DNA of 34,907 bases, taken from contig NZ_JADCKB010000028.1 of the NCBI RefSeq assembly GCF_014982785.1, positions 1-34,907 on the forward strand, read 5' to 3'. Position 1 is the stretch's first letter. Each line of letters opens with the position of its first letter. The position numbers and the translations under genes are program-made. This document shows, in pieces, positions 16,951 to 28,000 of this stretch. The stretch comes from Ructibacterium gallinarum (lineage in GTDB: Bacteria; Bacillota; Clostridia; Monoglobales; Monoglobaceae). A model generated the notes under the pieces. It saw only the letters and a list, made by a program, of their open reading frames with translations, did no database searches and had not been told where the DNA came from.

Positions 16951-19900
16951 GTGAAAAGACAAAGACTAATGACTGTGTTTTGTATTGCGGCAATGATGTT
17001 GTCCCTGTTATCGCCGATACCGTCTTTTGCGGCAACAACAGCTGGACCACAGTCTGACAACAGCTTTTTGATTGCGGATTTTAAAGATGAGGCAACTTGC
17101 ACAGCCTGGGGACAAGGCCCCAAAACGGATGGGACGGGACTTGCGGGTGCTTGCTATCCGGATCAGGGTTATGAAATGAATTGGCTGGGAAGCTCCGGAG
17201 GAAATTATTTTGCAAATGAAGCTTCTGTTTTCAGTGGCCTTAATTGGTCTGATTATAAATATTTGCAATTTTCTTTCAACCTGGTCGTTGAAGATAGTTT
17301 TTCATATTCCGGAATTTCCAACTGGGTAACAATTGTCTTGTCTACCGCTGAAAATGCAGGAGAGTATACCGAATATAAAAACAATGAATGTTTGACGTAT
17401 GAAATTGATTTGAGTTCTTATCCGCTGAAGACATCGGTGGAAGCAATCATTCCGCTGGATTCCTTTGTAACCCAATTTGACGGAATGCAAAATGGTGTGC
17501 AGGGTGAAAAAGATGGAACTACGCCTTTAAGCTCTATTCGCTCTATATCAATATTAGGGGCTGGAATGGGAAAGGCCGAAGTTGGTGGAATAGGCCATGA
17601 CGCAGGTGATTGGACGTTTAAGAGTGCAAGGTGGGCCAACCAATATGGCTGTGGATTTGTTGCGGAACGCTTGTCTTTGTATTTGGGAGATGCAATAGAT
17701 ATTCAGCAGGCCCTTGATACCTACATGAAAGCTCATACAGACATTACGGAAAATATAGAGCTTCCCACTTCAATCTCAGGCATAGATGGTTCTATTGTTT
17801 GGGATTCAGATAGACCAGATGTTATTTCCCCGGAGGGTGTTGTTACCGCTTCTGCTAAATCGGAGAAAGTTGTTTTAACAGCGACGATTACTGGGGGAGA
17901 TGGCTCATCCAAAGTGGTGCAATATCAAATTACTGTGGTAGGGTATGCGCCTGATGGTGTTTTGGAGTATCGTTATAATGCAGATATGAGCCAGTTCTCG
18001 GATGGACCGGTGGATGCAGAATTAGAGTCACAGCTCAATGAAATGGAAATTACCTCCGGATGGCAGGGCGAGGCATATAATGTCTTCTTTGAAGACGGCG
18101 CTTTAGTTCAGCAAGCAAAAACGAATATTCCTAATGGGACCCAGCCTTCCGGAGCCAGCCAATTAATCAGTTCTTATAATATGGTACGCGATGGCACAAG
18201 ACAATACTATGAGGTTTGTTATTCTACCGGGCTGAAAAAAGAGATTAATTTTGCTTTCCAGGCAGTTGGAGGCACTTACAACAGCTTTATAATGGTTGGT
18301 ACACATAATTCCGGAATGCTGAATTTTACGGCCTCTGCCGGAAAAGGGGAAGATCCACAGGCGGTTTCAATTAATAATGTAGGAATTACAGCCAATGCCA
18401 AAATTCGTATGCGTTTTCTTTTTGATACGAAAAATGATGAAGTGGATGGTTTTTGGATTTCGATTAACGATGGTGAGTTTGTAGCATATAACCCTTATGG
18501 TAAAGTGGGAGAGCCTTTTGGATATAACAAGTATCAATCTGTAGATGCCAATAACCGGTTTAACCAGGTGTTATTATATGCCAGTGGCGCTGGTTCTGCC
18601 AGAGAAGGCGATAATGTATTTAAGCTTTATTACATTCGCAGCTGGACAGATATGTCAAGTTACCTCGACATGGCGGAAGAAGATTTGAATGCCAGCTTCA
18701 ACAGTGCGATTGGGGATAGTGGTGTAGTAAGAAGTAATTTGTCTTTACCGACATCAATGCCCGCTTATGCCGGTGTAACAGTTAACTGGGAAAGCAGTAA
18801 TCCTTCTGTTATTGCCAACGATGGCACGGTGCATCTGCCGGCGAATAACACCGAGGTTACTCTGACGGCAAATCTGGGGTTTGAAGAAGAAATATATGAG
18901 GATATAACCCTTTCTATTCCGTATACGGTCATAGTAGGTGGTCTTTCCGATGAGGATTATATCGTTACAAACGATACATTTTATGGCGCTTCGGCGTTAA
19001 ATCCGTGGTTGATTGACGATTCCGGCGGAAATGTAACCGTAGAGGATGGAAAGCTAACGTTTGATAAAAGTGGAGAAGGTTTTTTGACTGCGGAAAGACC
19101 GCTGACAGAAAACAGTGATTTTGAGTTGAAAGGTGAAATCAATATAGAAACGGGGCTCAGTGCCAAAAAGGGTGTCACCAATACTTCTGTGCTTGATAAA
19201 AGCGGAAATTCCGGGGGGAGTTTGGGATTTTCGCAGGATGATGGTCAGAAGTTTGTATATACCTACAAGGACGGGAACTACATTTATGATGGTACCGGGG
19301 AAATGAAAACAAAGATACAAATAGACACCCAAAGCAATACAGCGCAGATTTGGCATAATGAAGTTTCTGCTGGAGAAGCAGTTGATTGCCTCAATTCTAT
19401 ATCTGGTATTTCAAAGCTGACAACCAGTGTAGAGAGCGGGAAACTTTATATTTCTGGTATGCGTGTTACGATACCAAATTCGCAGAGGCTTTCCTTGATA
19501 TATGATCAGCTTACTTGGGATCTCATTTCTGCGGATCCGATGGATGCGGTAACTTCGGTCGATTTATTTACTTCTTCTGCCGCAGGGATCAAAATTAGTT
19601 GGACTTCCAGTAACGAAGAGGTCATCAGCAATAATGGAACTTATACACGGCCGGAAGCGGATACGCCGGTTACTTTAACAGCTCGCCTGTATAAGGAAGA
19701 AGATCCTTCGCAGTTTTTAGAAAAGCAATTTGATATTGTGGTATTAGCTTTGGACCCCAGCAACCTTGCATATGGTAAAACTGTAACAACGGATATGACG
19801 GTAAACGCAGGAGAACTTGCTAATGTAACAGATGGAAGTGTAAACACTGTATTCAGTGGAACAGCCAGGAGAAAAGCTGGAACCTTGACCATTGATTTAG

Positions 19901-21087
19901 GAGAGGAAAAGGCACTTTCCTCAGTAAAAATTTTTGAAGGGAATCAAGCAATCAAGGCGTTTACTGTGGAGATTTCTTCAGATAATACCATTTGGAGTGC
20001 CGTGCATACCGGAACAGTAATAGGAGAAGAGCAAAATATTCCATTTGATCCGGCTTTGGCACGTTATGTGCGGTTGAGTGTAACCGATGTACAGACCGCT
20101 ATGCCTATTACTATTTCTGAGATTGAGGTTCGTTTTGACGCAACAGATCAACAATGTGTTGATGCTGATGCAGAGGAGCTTTCTACGGGAGAATCTTATG
20201 AAATCTCATCGGATTTGGATTTAGAGGAAATTGGTAAATTTGGTTCTGCTATTGAGTGGGTGTCAAGTCATCCCAGTTTGATCAGTAACAGCGGGAAATA
20301 TCTTGGTAAGCCGACTTATGATACAGTTGTGGTGATGAAGGCTACATTGACCAAAGGTAATGCGACTGCGGTCAAGACATTTAACCATTTAATCAGAGGA
20401 AGTCAAAGCGGATCGATTAGTGGCGGTGGTTCTGGTGGTTCGGGAGGTTCCAGCGGATTAAGCGGAGGAGGAAACGCTTCCTATACGCCACCCAGTCAGG
20501 AAACGGTTACTCCGCCAGCTGTTCAGGAAGGTGTGACGCAAACAGCGGCGTTTAATGACCTTGACGGCGTGCCTTGGGCCGAGGAAGCCATTACAGCTTT
20601 AAAAAATATGGGGATCGTGTCGGGCAACGGAACTGGGGAATATGAACCCGCCAGAGAGGTTACCCGGGAAGAATTTGTGAAAATGCTGCTTTTGACGCTG
20701 GGAGTAGATATCAGCCAAACGGAAGAGGGAACCCCGTTTACCGATTGTGCTGAGGATCAGTGGTATTATTCTTACGTTGTGGCGGCATACAAAAATGGCA
20801 TAGTCGAGGGAATGTCTGACGGCACTTTTGGTATCGGAACATCTATTACCCGCCAGGATATGGCTGTGATGATATCTAGAGCTGCAGAACAATTCGGCAC
20901 GGATCTGTCCAGCGGTGAGAGTAAAACCTTTGTTGATGCTGAAAATATCAGTGAATATGCGGTTGAGGCAGTTGATAAATTGAGTGCGGCAGGTTTGCTT
21001 AACGGTGATGATGCCGGCAGATTTAATCCTATGGATTGCGCAAATCGTGCCGAGGTGGCGGTGGTTATGTATCGACTGACAAAATAG
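16951..21087 (+). CDS. SLH-anchored multidomain glycan-binding-type protein
   Basis: This 1378-residue protein has a signal peptide (cut near PSFAA, residue 28). Domain order: a ~210-residue module (about 35-248) that recurs twice in the protein at 25042; an atrophied bacterial Ig-like domain (250-330); a beta-rich LamG-like part (336-565); Ig-like (574-663); a second beta-rich part (669-847); Ig-like (850-931); an F5/8 type C (discoidin/CBM32-like) domain (933-1065); Ig-like (1068-1150); a Gly/Ser-rich linker; and three SLH modules (1200-1378). No catalytic residues are recognised, so it is likely a wall-bound polysaccharide-capture scaffold. The GTG start follows AAGGAG by 12 bases and keeps the basic VKRQR signal start; a downstream ATG at 16969 would lose it. 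The next gene follows after 10 bases. Confidence 0.88.
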   Translation: MKRQRLMTVFCIAAMMLSLLSPIPSFAATTAGPQSDNSFLIADFKDEATCTAWGQGPKTDGTGLAGACYPDQGYEMNWLGSSGGNYFANEASVFSGLNWSDYKYLQFSFNLVVEDSFSYSGISNWVTIVLSTAENAGEYTEYKNNECLTYEIDLSSYPLKTSVEAIIPLDSFVTQFDGMQNGVQGEKDGTTPLSSIRSISILGAGMGKAEVGGIGHDAGDWTFKSARWANQYGCGFVAERLSLYLGDAIDIQQALDTYMKAHTDITENIELPTSISGIDGSIVWDSDRPDVISPEGVVTASAKSEKVVLTATITGGDGSSKVVQYQITVVGYAPDGVLEYRYNADMSQFSDGPVDAELESQLNEMEITSGWQGEAYNVFFEDGALVQQAKTNIPNGTQPSGASQLISSYNMVRDGTRQYYEVCYSTGLKKEINFAFQAVGGTYNSFIMVGTHNSGMLNFTASAGKGEDPQAVSINNVGITANAKIRMRFLFDTKNDEVDGFWISINDGEFVAYNPYGKVGEPFGYNKYQSVDANNRFNQVLLYASGAGSAREGDNVFKLYYIRSWTDMSSYLDMAEEDLNASFNSAIGDSGVVRSNLSLPTSMPAYAGVTVNWESSNPSVIANDGTVHLPANNTEVTLTANLGFEEEIYEDITLSIPYTVIVGGLSDEDYIVTNDTFYGASALNPWLIDDSGGNVTVEDGKLTFDKSGEGFLTAERPLTENSDFELKGEINIETGLSAKKGVTNTSVLDKSGNSGGSLGFSQDDGQKFVYTYKDGNYIYDGTGEMKTKIQIDTQSNTAQIWHNEVSAGEAVDCLNSISGISKLTTSVESGKLYISGMRVTIPNSQRLSLIYDQLTWDLISADPMDAVTSVDLFTSSAAGIKISWTSSNEEVISNNGTYTRPEADTPVTLTARLYKEEDPSQFLEKQFDIVVLALDPSNLAYGKTVTTDMTVNAGELANVTDGSVNTVFSGTARRKAGTLTIDLGEEKALSSVKIFEGNQAIKAFTVEISSDNTIWSAVHTGTVIGEEQNIPFDPALARYVRLSVTDVQTAMPITISEIEVRFDATDQQCVDADAEELSTGESYEISSDLDLEEIGKFGSAIEWVSSHPSLISNSGKYLGKPTYDTVVVMKATLTKGNATAVKTFNHLIRGSQSGSISGGGSGGSGGSSGLSGGGNASYTPPSQETVTPPAVQEGVTQTAAFNDLDGVPWAEEAITALKNMGIVSGNGTGEYEPAREVTREEFVKMLLLTLGVDISQTEEGTPFTDCAEDQWYYSYVVAAYKNGIVEGMSDGTFGIGTSITRQDMAVMISRAAEQFGTDLSSGESKTFVDAENISEYAVEAVDKLSAAGLLNGDDAGRFNPMDCANRAEVAVVMYRLTK

Positions 21088-21097
21088 GAGGACAAAT

Positions 21098-24000
21098 ATG
21101 AAACTATTTCGCAGAATGAATGTCATAACACTGGTTACCCTTATGTTGATAAACGTGTTTGGCGGGTTTGCCGGACAGGTTAATGCTGAGGATTGGGATG
21201 CGGAAGATTTGGCATCCATAGAACATATCACAAACTTCGTGGATGATGGGCAAACCCTCTATAGCGACGAAGAATTTTATGGGCAGTATGATGAAAACAC
21301 TCAGCAATGGATACACCCTGGGTATTTAGCCTATGACAAGTATGAAGGGCTGCTTCCTGTACAGGAAGCAGCCAAGGAAGGGAATTATGCTGTAGCAAAG
21401 GAGGAACTGCTGGAATTCCATCGGGAACTGTATAAGCTGTATTCTCCTGCCTACACCAGTACAACGCCTACGACGCGGCAGTTGTACAGTGCTTATGCGA
21501 TTAAAAATAATTTTCAGTTGAATACCTTTATGGTTCCTGCAATTTGGGGAATTCCTGCGCTTTCAGATGAGTGGCAAGTGATTGAAATCGATATCACAGA
21601 CCGAATGCCTACCATTTTAGCGCAAGCGGAGCCGGTTATCTCTACAGAACTTTTTGGACTTAAAAAGGATGGTACTAGTCTTGAATTTGAGAGCATCAAT
21701 GCAGGCGGAGATCATCCTCCGGTGGTGGAGGTGACTTCTAAGGGCGTGGTTCAGACCATTACCGCAACGGATGATGCAACCATTTCCCCGGAGGACAACT
21801 ATAAGACGAATTATGGATTAGAACCTGTTTTAAAAGCGGAAGAGAGTGTATCTTCTATTGGACTCTCCCGTTTGGCAGACAGCAATACAAAGCGTTCTTT
21901 GATTAAGTTTGATTTTTCATCGGTAGATGCATCAACGATGCCTACCAAAGCAGTGCTGAAATTGTATGGGAGAAATGCCAGCGGCGTAGGAAGTGGAGAA
22001 CTACTTGCGATTGAATATACCAACAATGCCTGGGATGAAGAAACGGTGACTTTTTATGAAGGCCGGCCTGGGTCTACCATGGAGCATGCTACTTTTTCCA
22101 ATTACGGTGAAGATACTTTCTTGTTTGATGGTGGTGTGGCACCGGATATGGATGGCGGTACGAGCGTGTTTGCTTACCGTTATCCGGAGGAATTACTGCG
22201 TTTTTCCTGGGCTACTGTACTGGGGCAGCTATATGCATATGAACAGGACGAGGAATATGCGCTGACTTTCTTGGATCAGTGGGTTGGTTATCTGGAACAG
22301 CGCGGAAACACTCCCCGATACGATAAGACCCTGGACGCTCATGTGAGAGATCTGGAAGTGTTGAAAATTTTAAGTGTCATGATTGACAGCGAATATCTTA
22401 CGCCGGACATTTGGTCATCCACCATGAAATATTTTCAGATGGAGGCCCGGGCACAGATCGATGGGGGAAATGATGTAGGAAACTGGGGTGTTTATCAGAT
22501 TAATGGTATGGCAGCAATTGCAACTTACGCCCCTGATTTGTCAATATATGATGAGTTGATACAAGTGCTTTACAACTGGTCAGAAGCCAAGATAGAGGAA
22601 GCATTTTATACAGATGGGAGCGCCCATGAAATTGAGTGGTCCTACGCATTTACCAGTACGTTTAACCAGCTGTTGGACGCGAACTATCTGTTGCAGAACG
22701 GTATTACAGACGATTCTATCTTTCCTGATACAGTAAAAGAGCAGGGGCAGAAAATCATGAAGTATTTTGCTTCTTTTCTGCTTCCAGGCGGCGGCAACCC
22801 TCAAGTAGGCGACGGAACAGGATATACCGCAAATTCTTATGCAGGAAAAACCAGAAATGCCCGCTTAAATGCAGCGTTTGATATTCCTTTCTGGCAATGG
22901 CTTGGTTCAAATGGGGCAGAGGGGGAAATGCCGGATTGGACTACCATTCGGTTTACCGGATCCTCTGATCCGGATGAGTTTTTAACCGGCGTATATATCA
23001 GCCGGACAGATTGGAGCGACAAGGCGCTGTATATGTATACCGATGTGGATGGAAATATGACCCCTGGCCATGGACATCAGGATGATAATCAAATGATTGT
23101 CAAGGCTTATGGACAATATTTGCTGGTTGACAATAGTTATTCGTCTTATGCCAACAACCGTGTTCCTTTGGACAGTACCATGTATCACAATACAGTGACA
23201 ATTGATGGCACAACGCAGTCCATGGAAAAAACTTCATGGGAGCTTTCACAAACAGAGCCGGTGGAAAAAGAAAAGCGGTATGAAACCAATTATCTTTATG
23301 ATAACTTTACGTTAATGACACCGCAGAATGCGGATAATTTTGGATTGCATACCAGAAACACGCTTTTTAACAGAACCGGAGGATTCTGGATTGTCAATGA
23401 TTACTTGGAACCAGAGAAAGAAGATGTTTCCCATTTATATTGGCAGCATTGGCATATGCTCCCCTCTGCAAACCCGAGTATGAGCAATGGAGGCACGGGA
23501 AGAAGCAATTTCTCTAATTCGGCAAATATCCAGATTGCGCAAGCAGACATGGAAGGGGTAGAGGCCACCGTAGAGAATGGATATTTTGGTGGCGGCACTG
23601 GTGTTCTGTATGATTCGCACTATCTGCGGTATGAGAAAAATGCGTCCGGAATCACTACTTTTAATACAGTGATTTATCCAGAACGTTTGGGTGAAACAGC
23701 AGATGTCAGCGCTTATGAATATGACTTGCAAGACGTTACGGATGACGGTGCAATTGCGATGAACATTAGCATCACTAGTGACGCTGGTACATATGTCGAT
23801 GCGGATTATTATTTGGTTCATGACCCGGATCAGCAGCAGGAGCGGACCTTTGGTTCGTATCAGACTGACGGCCGTTCGACTTATATCAATCGTGATATTA
23901 CGGGGAAGGTTGCCGAAGTATTTGTACAGGATACCTCCAAGGTTACAGATATAACAACTGGTACGGTTCTTTTTCAGTCTTCCAGTCCCGTTGCCGAACT

Positions 24001-24931
24001 GGGGTATAAAAAGGAAGGCTCTAAACTTACAATATCTTCATCGCAGGACATTGATCTTGAAAATATGACTCTCTATATGGAAAAGATCAGTGATATCCGG
24101 CAGGTAGAGGTAAATGGCCAAAATGTTGATTTTAAAACTTCAGGCCGGTATATTTATTTTGGCAATTCGCCAATTTTAACAGACACGGAGTACAATCCTG
24201 AGCCAGATAAAAACAATAACACCGGGGGCAGTACAGGAAGTGGCGCTCATGCATCTGGTTCGGGTGCTGGCGGCAGAGTTCCTGGGACAAGTAATCCTGG
24301 TAGTTCCGTAACACCTCCCATAGATTCTGATGATGAGCTAGATGACAATAATACTGGAGATGATTCGATAGAGAATATTCCAGCTGCATTTCAAGAAGAG
24401 CTGTCAAACCACTGGGGAACCGAAGAATTGACGCAGGCGGTTCGTGAGGGGATTTTACAGGGATTGGATGAAACAACTTTAGGGCTTGATGAGACAACCA
24501 CTCGTGCCCAGTTCGTTACTCTTCTGGTTCGTGCTTTGAATCTTGATTTGGTGGAGTACAGTGATTCCTTCCAAGATGTCAGCGCAGAAAGTTGGTATGC
24601 TTCCTATATTCAGACAGCCTTCGACGCAGGGTTAATTAACGGCATTGACGAAAGTATATTTGCTCCTGAGGAGGCTATTACTCGGGAGGAGATGGCTAAG
24701 TTGCTGGCTCTTGCCTACCAGCGGATTACTGGAATAGAAGAATTGGAAGCAGAACCATCTGGTTATGCTGATGAAGAGGAAATTTCTGATTGGGCAAAAC
24801 CCTATGTTGATTTTACTAAAAAGGTGCAGATACTCCTGGGAGATGAGGACAATAGATTTCGTCCTGTGGAGAGTGCAACACGGGCTGAGGCGGCGGTTTC
24901 TGTTCTCCGGATGAAGCAAACGAAAATGTAG
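21098..24931 (+). CDS. SLH-anchored heparinase II/III-type polysaccharide lyase
   Basis: This 1277-residue surface enzyme has a signal peptide (about 1-30). A DNRLRE/CBM96-like jelly roll (about 220-335, NYKTNYG to VKFDFSS-like block) lies between the N-terminal segment and an alpha/alpha toroid (about 370-600). The toroid is followed by the Hepar_II_III beta-sandwich (about 625-860). Candidate catalytic residues are Asn462 in GNWGVYQING, Tyr516 in HEIEWSYAF and His658/His660 in GHGHQDDNQ. A Gly/Ser/Asp linker and three SLH modules (about 1096-1275) end it. Such lyases cut uronic-acid polymers by beta-elimination and leave a 4,5-unsaturated uronate, the substrate of GH88 in this locus. The ribosome binding site overlaps the upstream stop codon (TAGGAGG), so it is coupled to the gene before. 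The exact polymer cannot be told from the fold. Confidence 0.88.
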   Translation: MKLFRRMNVITLVTLMLINVFGGFAGQVNAEDWDAEDLASIEHITNFVDDGQTLYSDEEFYGQYDENTQQWIHPGYLAYDKYEGLLPVQEAAKEGNYAVAKEELLEFHRELYKLYSPAYTSTTPTTRQLYSAYAIKNNFQLNTFMVPAIWGIPALSDEWQVIEIDITDRMPTILAQAEPVISTELFGLKKDGTSLEFESINAGGDHPPVVEVTSKGVVQTITATDDATISPEDNYKTNYGLEPVLKAEESVSSIGLSRLADSNTKRSLIKFDFSSVDASTMPTKAVLKLYGRNASGVGSGELLAIEYTNNAWDEETVTFYEGRPGSTMEHATFSNYGEDTFLFDGGVAPDMDGGTSVFAYRYPEELLRFSWATVLGQLYAYEQDEEYALTFLDQWVGYLEQRGNTPRYDKTLDAHVRDLEVLKILSVMIDSEYLTPDIWSSTMKYFQMEARAQIDGGNDVGNWGVYQINGMAAIATYAPDLSIYDELIQVLYNWSEAKIEEAFYTDGSAHEIEWSYAFTSTFNQLLDANYLLQNGITDDSIFPDTVKEQGQKIMKYFASFLLPGGGNPQVGDGTGYTANSYAGKTRNARLNAAFDIPFWQWLGSNGAEGEMPDWTTIRFTGSSDPDEFLTGVYISRTDWSDKALYMYTDVDGNMTPGHGHQDDNQMIVKAYGQYLLVDNSYSSYANNRVPLDSTMYHNTVTIDGTTQSMEKTSWELSQTEPVEKEKRYETNYLYDNFTLMTPQNADNFGLHTRNTLFNRTGGFWIVNDYLEPEKEDVSHLYWQHWHMLPSANPSMSNGGTGRSNFSNSANIQIAQADMEGVEATVENGYFGGGTGVLYDSHYLRYEKNASGITTFNTVIYPERLGETADVSAYEYDLQDVTDDGAIAMNISITSDAGTYVDADYYLVHDPDQQQERTFGSYQTDGRSTYINRDITGKVAEVFVQDTSKVTDITTGTVLFQSSSPVAELGYKKEGSKLTISSSQDIDLENMTLYMEKISDIRQVEVNGQNVDFKTSGRYIYFGNSPILTDTEYNPEPDKNNNTGGSTGSGAHASGSGAGGRVPGTSNPGSSVTPPIDSDDELDDNNTGDDSIENIPAAFQEELSNHWGTEELTQAVREGILQGLDETTLGLDETTTRAQFVTLLVRALNLDLVEYSDSFQDVSAESWYASYIQTAFDAGLINGIDESIFAPEEAITREEMAKLLALAYQRITGIEELEAEPSGYADEEEISDWAKPYVDFTKKVQILLGDEDNRFRPVESATRAEAAVSVLRMKQTKM

Positions 24932-24991
24932 ATGGTCTCTGGAAAAGCATAAATGATAAGACCCTTTTAGCATATAGGTGTTTTTCATTAT

Positions 24992-25019
24992 TTGGGAACG
25001 ATGTTCTGTAGAATACAAT
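24992..25019 (+). promoter_or_regulatory. Candidate promoter of the secreted two-module protein gene
   Basis: TTGGGA (24992-24997), a 16-base spacer and TACAAT (25014-25019) lie in the 110-base gap after the lyase gene. Transcription would start near 25026, leaving a very short leader before GGAGG at 25030-25034. Confidence 0.4.
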
Positions 25020-25041
25020 AATTTATAATGGAGGTATGATT

Positions 25042-28000
25042 ATGAAAAAGGCAAAAAAACTTATTTCTGTGATCTGTGTGTTTGCATTCATGGCTACATT
25101 GTTTGTCTGGCCATCGGCAGTCACAGCCGCAAATCCCAATGAAATTTCCTATGACTTTACCACGCAGGCGGGGATTGACGCTTCAGGTCAGGGAGCAGTG
25201 GTATCCTTTGATGCAGAGAAAAACGCATCAAAATTTACCGGTGCATTTAATGCGTATTTTACCAATGCTGATTCGAACAAAAATGTCCGGATCACAGAAA
25301 TGGAATTTGAGTACAACACACAGGGTGGACTTTCTTTGCAAATGCGTAACGGGAGTACATCTGCTGTGCTGGGAAACCCTCTTGGAATTGCGGACAATAA
25401 AGATATTATATTCGTGTATCTGGGAAGTGAGACCCACGGGCTGACTGTGGAAGATGGACACAAGTATCGGCTTGCTTATGTCTATGATTATGTAACGCAG
25501 TACATTACTGGTTTGGCCTGGGATCTTACCGGAGAAGAAGAGGAACTGTTATTCTGCAATACCACCACGTATCCAAGTTTTGCAACCTTTGGCGGATATA
25601 AGATCGAGCCGATAAGCGGGTTTGATGGATGGATCTACAATTTCAAATCGTATGAATTATCACAGGAAGAGTATCGAGCACAGCCGTGGCATGAGGGATT
25701 GGTGCATTTTGATTATACCAAGTACCCCACATGGAGCAAAAACCTGCGCTGGGCTGCCAATTTTGGGAACCAGCGACAGGAAGTCCAGCTTGCGGACAGT
25801 TCGACGATTTCAGCAATGGCGATTAAGACGAATAAAGAAAGCTATTTCAATAAAGATGAAAAAGCGGTCACTGATAAAAGAATTGAGTGGAATATTGGCT
25901 TGGTGATCCCGGAAAGCAGTGGTATGGAAATACAGGGGACATTTGGCCCTCTTGATTCTTCTACAGGCCGGTTATCCAGTTCTTTAGCACAATCGCTGGT
26001 TAATTTCCAAGATGGAAAAATATACTTTGGAGATTCGACAGAGGCTGGCACCTATACAGCCAGTGAGCGGATTTGGCTGGAATTGGCAATTGAAGCTGCT
26101 GTCGGAACTTATACGGCGACAGTTAAAAATCAGACAGGTGAGACGATTGCAAGTATAGAGGAGGCAAAAGATTTGCCGGAAGGCGCTATTGGGCAGATTA
26201 ATCTGATACCGGTAGTGATAGACACGGTCTATCCTTATATAACAGAACTGCAGCTGGATATTCTAAAGGGCGAGATGAAACATGCGGAACCACAGAGTGA
26301 TGGCAGTTTCCTGATTGCCAATTTCCTGGATCAGGCAACCTGCAATGCCTGGGGCAAGGGACCAGGCAATGACAAACTCCCTACCATAAGTTTTGATCGA
26401 GGTGTCTACCTTGATGGCATTGGATATGAGATGGATTTTGCCACAGACACTGGCGGATCGTATATGAGTAACAAACCGGAGTCCTTTTATGGCTTGGATT
26501 TTTCAGACTATAGCATGCTGAGAATTTCTTTCACCTTGACTGTCAGCAAGCCTGGTACAACGACGCCGGAAGACAGAGATATAGACAATTACTTTACTGT
26601 GGTTTTGTCTACAGGAGAGGAGGCAGGGTATTTTGAGACTTACAAGCAAAATGAATGCCTTACCTATGAAATCCCTATGGCGGAGCAAGAAGTGAATCAA
26701 AAGGTAGAATTGATTCTACCTTTGGATGAGTTTGTAACGCAGTTTGATGGCATGTCTGGCGGCGTACAGGGCGAGAAGGATGGCATCACGCCTTTGAGTG
26801 ATATTAAGTCTATTTCCATTCTTGGCGCCAGTATGGCAAAATCAGAAGTTGGCGGTGTTGGCAATGGCCCGGATGTTTGGGCAATTACCAATTCCAAATG
26901 GTCCAGCAATCAGACTTGTGGGTTGCGGCTTCATCAAATTGATTTGGTAACAGGGGCCTCTTTGGCAAACAATGCCTTGGCAGAGCATATGGCGCAGTAT
27001 ACAGAAAAGCCCATTTCTGCTGGCCCGATTAGCTTACCGGGCAGCATTACCGGCGGTACGGTCGAATGGTCCTCTGACCATCCGGAAATTATTGCATCGG
27101 ACGGAACCTTCCAGCAGCCTGCAGAGTCTACGGTAGTGATGCTGACTGCGGCAATTACAGGGGATGATTTGTCTCAAGGTACCGGCGTGTATTACATCGG
27201 TGTCAAGGGCACAAATGCGGCATCGGATTATATGATTGCGGATTTCACCATAGCAGAACAGCGGGAACAATGGCAAAAATGGTCTTCGGATATGCAATCT
27301 GTAGGACAGGCGGTGGATACCGACGGCGGATATTATTATTACCGTAGAGCCGCATATGCTACAGGAGGAGGATATCTCAGCAATAACCCCGCGTTGTTTG
27401 CCGCTTTGGATTTTTCAGATTATAAGGCATTGAAACTGGATCTCAGTATCCAGAGTGAACGGGTAATCAACAACTACTTTACAATCGTATTGTCTACATC
27501 GGAAAATCCCGGTAAGGTGTTTAATACTGATGAATGTATTGCCATTGAAGTGGATATTAGCAAACTGCCTATTGGTTCAAGGACGAGCGTATATCTGCCG
27601 TTTAGTGAGTTTATTACTGAGTTTGACGGAATGTCTGGTGGTGTACAGGGTACGGCGGATGGCATTACCGATTTAAGTGAAATTCGGTCTATCAGTCTCT
27701 ATCCCGGAGCCGCAAGACCGAATCCATGGAATGGAATTGGTGCGACTTCTGAGCAATTCCACTTGTATACTGACTGGGCATTTAAAGAGTCTTCGGGTGC
27801 TGATAACGTAAATTCCTGTACCATGCACCTATATTCAATTGAGGCACTTGTGGATGCGCCTACCGAATTTGATGTATATACAGAAAACGGTACGGCACTG
27901 GCTGATCTGGATTCTGCCGCTGCCGTTCATGGTGCGGTGACATTGTCTGCTGTGCCGGCTGATAAAGAGGTTTACACAATGACGGCTCTTTATCATAATG

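Noticed and set aside
20599-21231. A 210-residue minus-strand reading frame
   Set aside because: It is antisense to the SLH modules and the start of the lyase gene, without a ribosome binding site or recognisable domain.
25024-25029. TATAAT as a -10 box before the secreted protein
   Set aside because: It abuts the ribosome binding site, so transcription would begin after it; TACAAT at 25014-25019 is the better candidate.
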